14,481 nucleotides of DNA from Pseudolysinimonas_A sp044239695 (GTDB taxonomy: Bacteria > Actinomycetota > Actinomycetes > Actinomycetales > Microbacteriaceae), in assembly GCF_044239695.1 (NCBI RefSeq), contig NZ_JBIIAW010000080.1, forward strand, positions 1 to 14,481, written 5' to 3'. How positions within the stretch are numbered: the first letter of the stretch is position 1; each line of letters starts with the position of its first letter. The notes below the pieces were generated by a model. That model made no database searches. It was given only the letters and a program-made list of their open reading frames with translations, and was not told where the DNA came from. Positions 13,016 through 14,481 of the stretch are shown piece by piece. The position numbers and the translations under genes are program-made.

Positions 13016-14481
13016 ATGAAGAACACGCAGCAGCCCTCCGGGATGCCGATCCACCGGTACCGCCCGTACGCGACGCAGTTCGCGACCGACCTGCCCGACC
13101 GCACCTGGCCGGCGAAGACGATCGATACGGCCCCCATCTGGTGCGCCGTCGACCTCCGCGACGGCAACCAGGCGCTCATCGACCCGATGAGCCCCGAGCG
13201 CAAGCGCATCATGTTCGACCTGCTCGTGAAGATGGGCTACAAGCAGATCGAGGTCGGTTTCCCGTCGGCGAGCCAGACCGACTTCGACTTCGTGCGGCAG
13301 CTCATCGAAGAAGACCTCATCCCCGACGACGTCACCATCCAGGTGCTCACGCAGGCGCGCGAGGAGCTGATCAAGCGCACCTACGAGTCGATCCAGGGTG
13401 CGAAGCAGGCGATCGTGCACCTCTACAACTCGACGAGCGTGCTGCAGCGCGACGTCGTGTTCCGCAGCGACAAGGAGGGCATCAAGGAGATCGCGCTCCA
13501 GGGCGCCCGCTGGTGCACGCAGTACGAAGCCACGGTGCCCGGCACGCAGGTGTACTACGAGTATTCGCCGGAGAGCTACACCGGCACCGAGCTCGAATAC
13601 GCGCTCGAGGTCTGCAACGCCGTGATCGAGCACTTCCAGCCGACGCCGGACCGCAAGATCATCATCAACCTGCCGGCGACCGTCGAGATGGCGACGCCGA
13701 ACGTGTACGCCGACTCGATCGAATGGATGTCGCGCAACCTCGCCCGCCGCGACAGCGTGCTGCTGTCGCTGCACCCGCACAACGACCGCGGCACCGCCGT
13801 CGCGGCCGCGGAACTCGGCTACCAGGCCGGCGCCGACCGCATCGAGGGGTGCCTGTTCGGCAACGGCGAGCGCACCGGCAACGTCGACCTCGTCGCTCTC
13901 GGCATCAACCTGTTCACGCAGGGCATCGACCCGCAGATCGACTTCAGCGACCTCGACGAGATCCGCCGCACCGCCGAGTACTGCAACCAGTTGCGCGTGC
14001 CCGAGCGCTCGCCGTGGGCGGGCGACCTCGTCTACACCGCCTTCTCGGGATCGCACCAGGACGCGATCAAGAAGGGCTTCGAGGCGATGGATGCCGAGGC
14101 CGCCCGGCAGGGCAAGCCGGTCTCCGAGATCGAATGGGCGGTGCCCTACCTCCCGGTCGACCCGAAGGACCTGGGTCGTGGCTACGAGGCCGTCGTGCGG
14201 GTCAACTCGCAGTCCGGCAAGGGCGGCGTCGCCTACCTGCTCAAGGCCGACCGGTCGCTCGACCTGCCGCGCCGGCTGCAGATCGAGTTCAGCGGCGTCG
14301 TGCAGGCCAAGACCGACTCCGAGGGCGGCGAGGTGACGAGCGAGCAGATCTGGGAGATCTTCCAGGACGAGTACCTGCCCGCGCCCGCCGAGGACGCCAA
14401 GTGGGGTCGCTACGAGCTGCTCGGAACGCGCACCGCGAGCGACATGGACGGCGAGGTCTCGCTCGAGGTCAAGCTGCGCGT
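13016..14481 (+). CDS. leuA: 2-isopropylmalate synthase LeuA (3' end outside window)
   Basis: First committed enzyme of leucine biosynthesis; it condenses acetyl-CoA with 2-ketoisovalerate to give 2-isopropylmalate and is normally feedback-inhibited by leucine. The 488 codons present belong to the long actinobacterial form (about 570-600 residues), which opens QQPSGMPIHRYRPY. The TIM-barrel active site shows DLRDGNQAL from D46, with R48 and metal ligand D49, and the metal-binding HPHND with H253 and H255. GNGERTGNVDLVAL, a family signature, follows. The linker subdomain is complete, and the regulatory leucine-binding domain begins near 430 and is cut at the window edge. The ATG at 13016 has a GAAGGAAG ribosome-binding site at 13001-13008. 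Expression is probably set by the leader peptide and hairpin upstream. Confidence 0.97.
   Translation, partial: MKNTQQPSGMPIHRYRPYATQFATDLPDRTWPAKTIDTAPIWCAVDLRDGNQALIDPMSPERKRIMFDLLVKMGYKQIEVGFPSASQTDFDFVRQLIEEDLIPDDVTIQVLTQAREELIKRTYESIQGAKQAIVHLYNSTSVLQRDVVFRSDKEGIKEIALQGARWCTQYEATVPGTQVYYEYSPESYTGTELEYALEVCNAVIEHFQPTPDRKIIINLPATVEMATPNVYADSIEWMSRNLARRDSVLLSLHPHNDRGTAVAAAELGYQAGADRIEGCLFGNGERTGNVDLVALGINLFTQGIDPQIDFSDLDEIRRTAEYCNQLRVPERSPWAGDLVYTAFSGSHQDAIKKGFEAMDAEAARQGKPVSEIEWAVPYLPVDPKDLGRGYEAVVRVNSQSGKGGVAYLLKADRSLDLPRRLQIEFSGVVQAKTDSEGGEVTSEQIWEIFQDEYLPAPAEDAKWGRYELLGTRTASDMDGEVSLEVKLR

Noticed and set aside
12941..14056. A 371-codon minus-strand frame opposite leuA.
   Set aside because: leuA is unmistakable on the + strand through the whole stretch; the opposite frame has no domain and biased composition.

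Overview
This is a chromosomal segment of a high-GC Gram-positive bacterium, almost certainly an actinobacterium of the family Microbacteriaceae. The support is the HrcA-linked, DnaJ2-type chaperone pair, the cluster rsmE / HIT / phoH / ybeY / CBS-membrane protein / era, an actinobacterial long-form leuA, frequent GTG/TTG starts with ATGA or GTGA overlaps, and promoters that fit leaderless transcription. The genus cannot be fixed from the window.

Left part (1-7053): housekeeping genes, all on the + strand. The end of hrcA overlaps dnaJ. A gap carrying three copies of a palindromic repeat follows, then rsmE (16S rRNA methyltransferase) overlapping a small APH-type kinase. The third block is a tight run from a HIT hydrolase through phoH, ybeY and a CorC/HlyC-type CBS membrane protein to era. 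PhoH, YbeY and Era, like RsmE, belong to ribosome maturation or RNA quality control, so this part is largely a ribosome and stress-protein locus.

Middle part (7054-12802): an accessory envelope module. A DesK/NarL-type sensor kinase and response regulator (+) end at a 23-bp hairpin shared with a converging lipoprotein gene (-). An ABC ATPase and an FtsX-type permease (+) follow and end at a second hairpin facing a second lipoprotein gene (-). The two + strand operons alternate with the two lipoprotein genes. From memory of related genomes, era and leuA lie close together, so this block looks like an insertion or lineage-specific expansion.

Right part (12848-14481): leuA, cut by the window end. 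It is preceded by an unannotated 14-codon leader peptide with four consecutive Leu codons and an 11-bp hairpin that can form an H-type pseudoknot. This is a leucine-responsive leader of the 'LEU element' kind described for actinobacterial leuA genes.

Besides the genes, the main signals are: a recurring promoter layout (TAnnnT, then 6-7 nt, then the start codon) at five genes; strong enrichment of the word GGATGCC/GGCATCC in all reading frames; TGAG...TCGAAAC repeats in two intergenic regions; and an APH kinase that seems to lack about 40 residues just before its catalytic loop. I see no tRNA, rRNA, CRISPR array, transposase or phage gene. No stretch longer than 300 bases lacks a gene.
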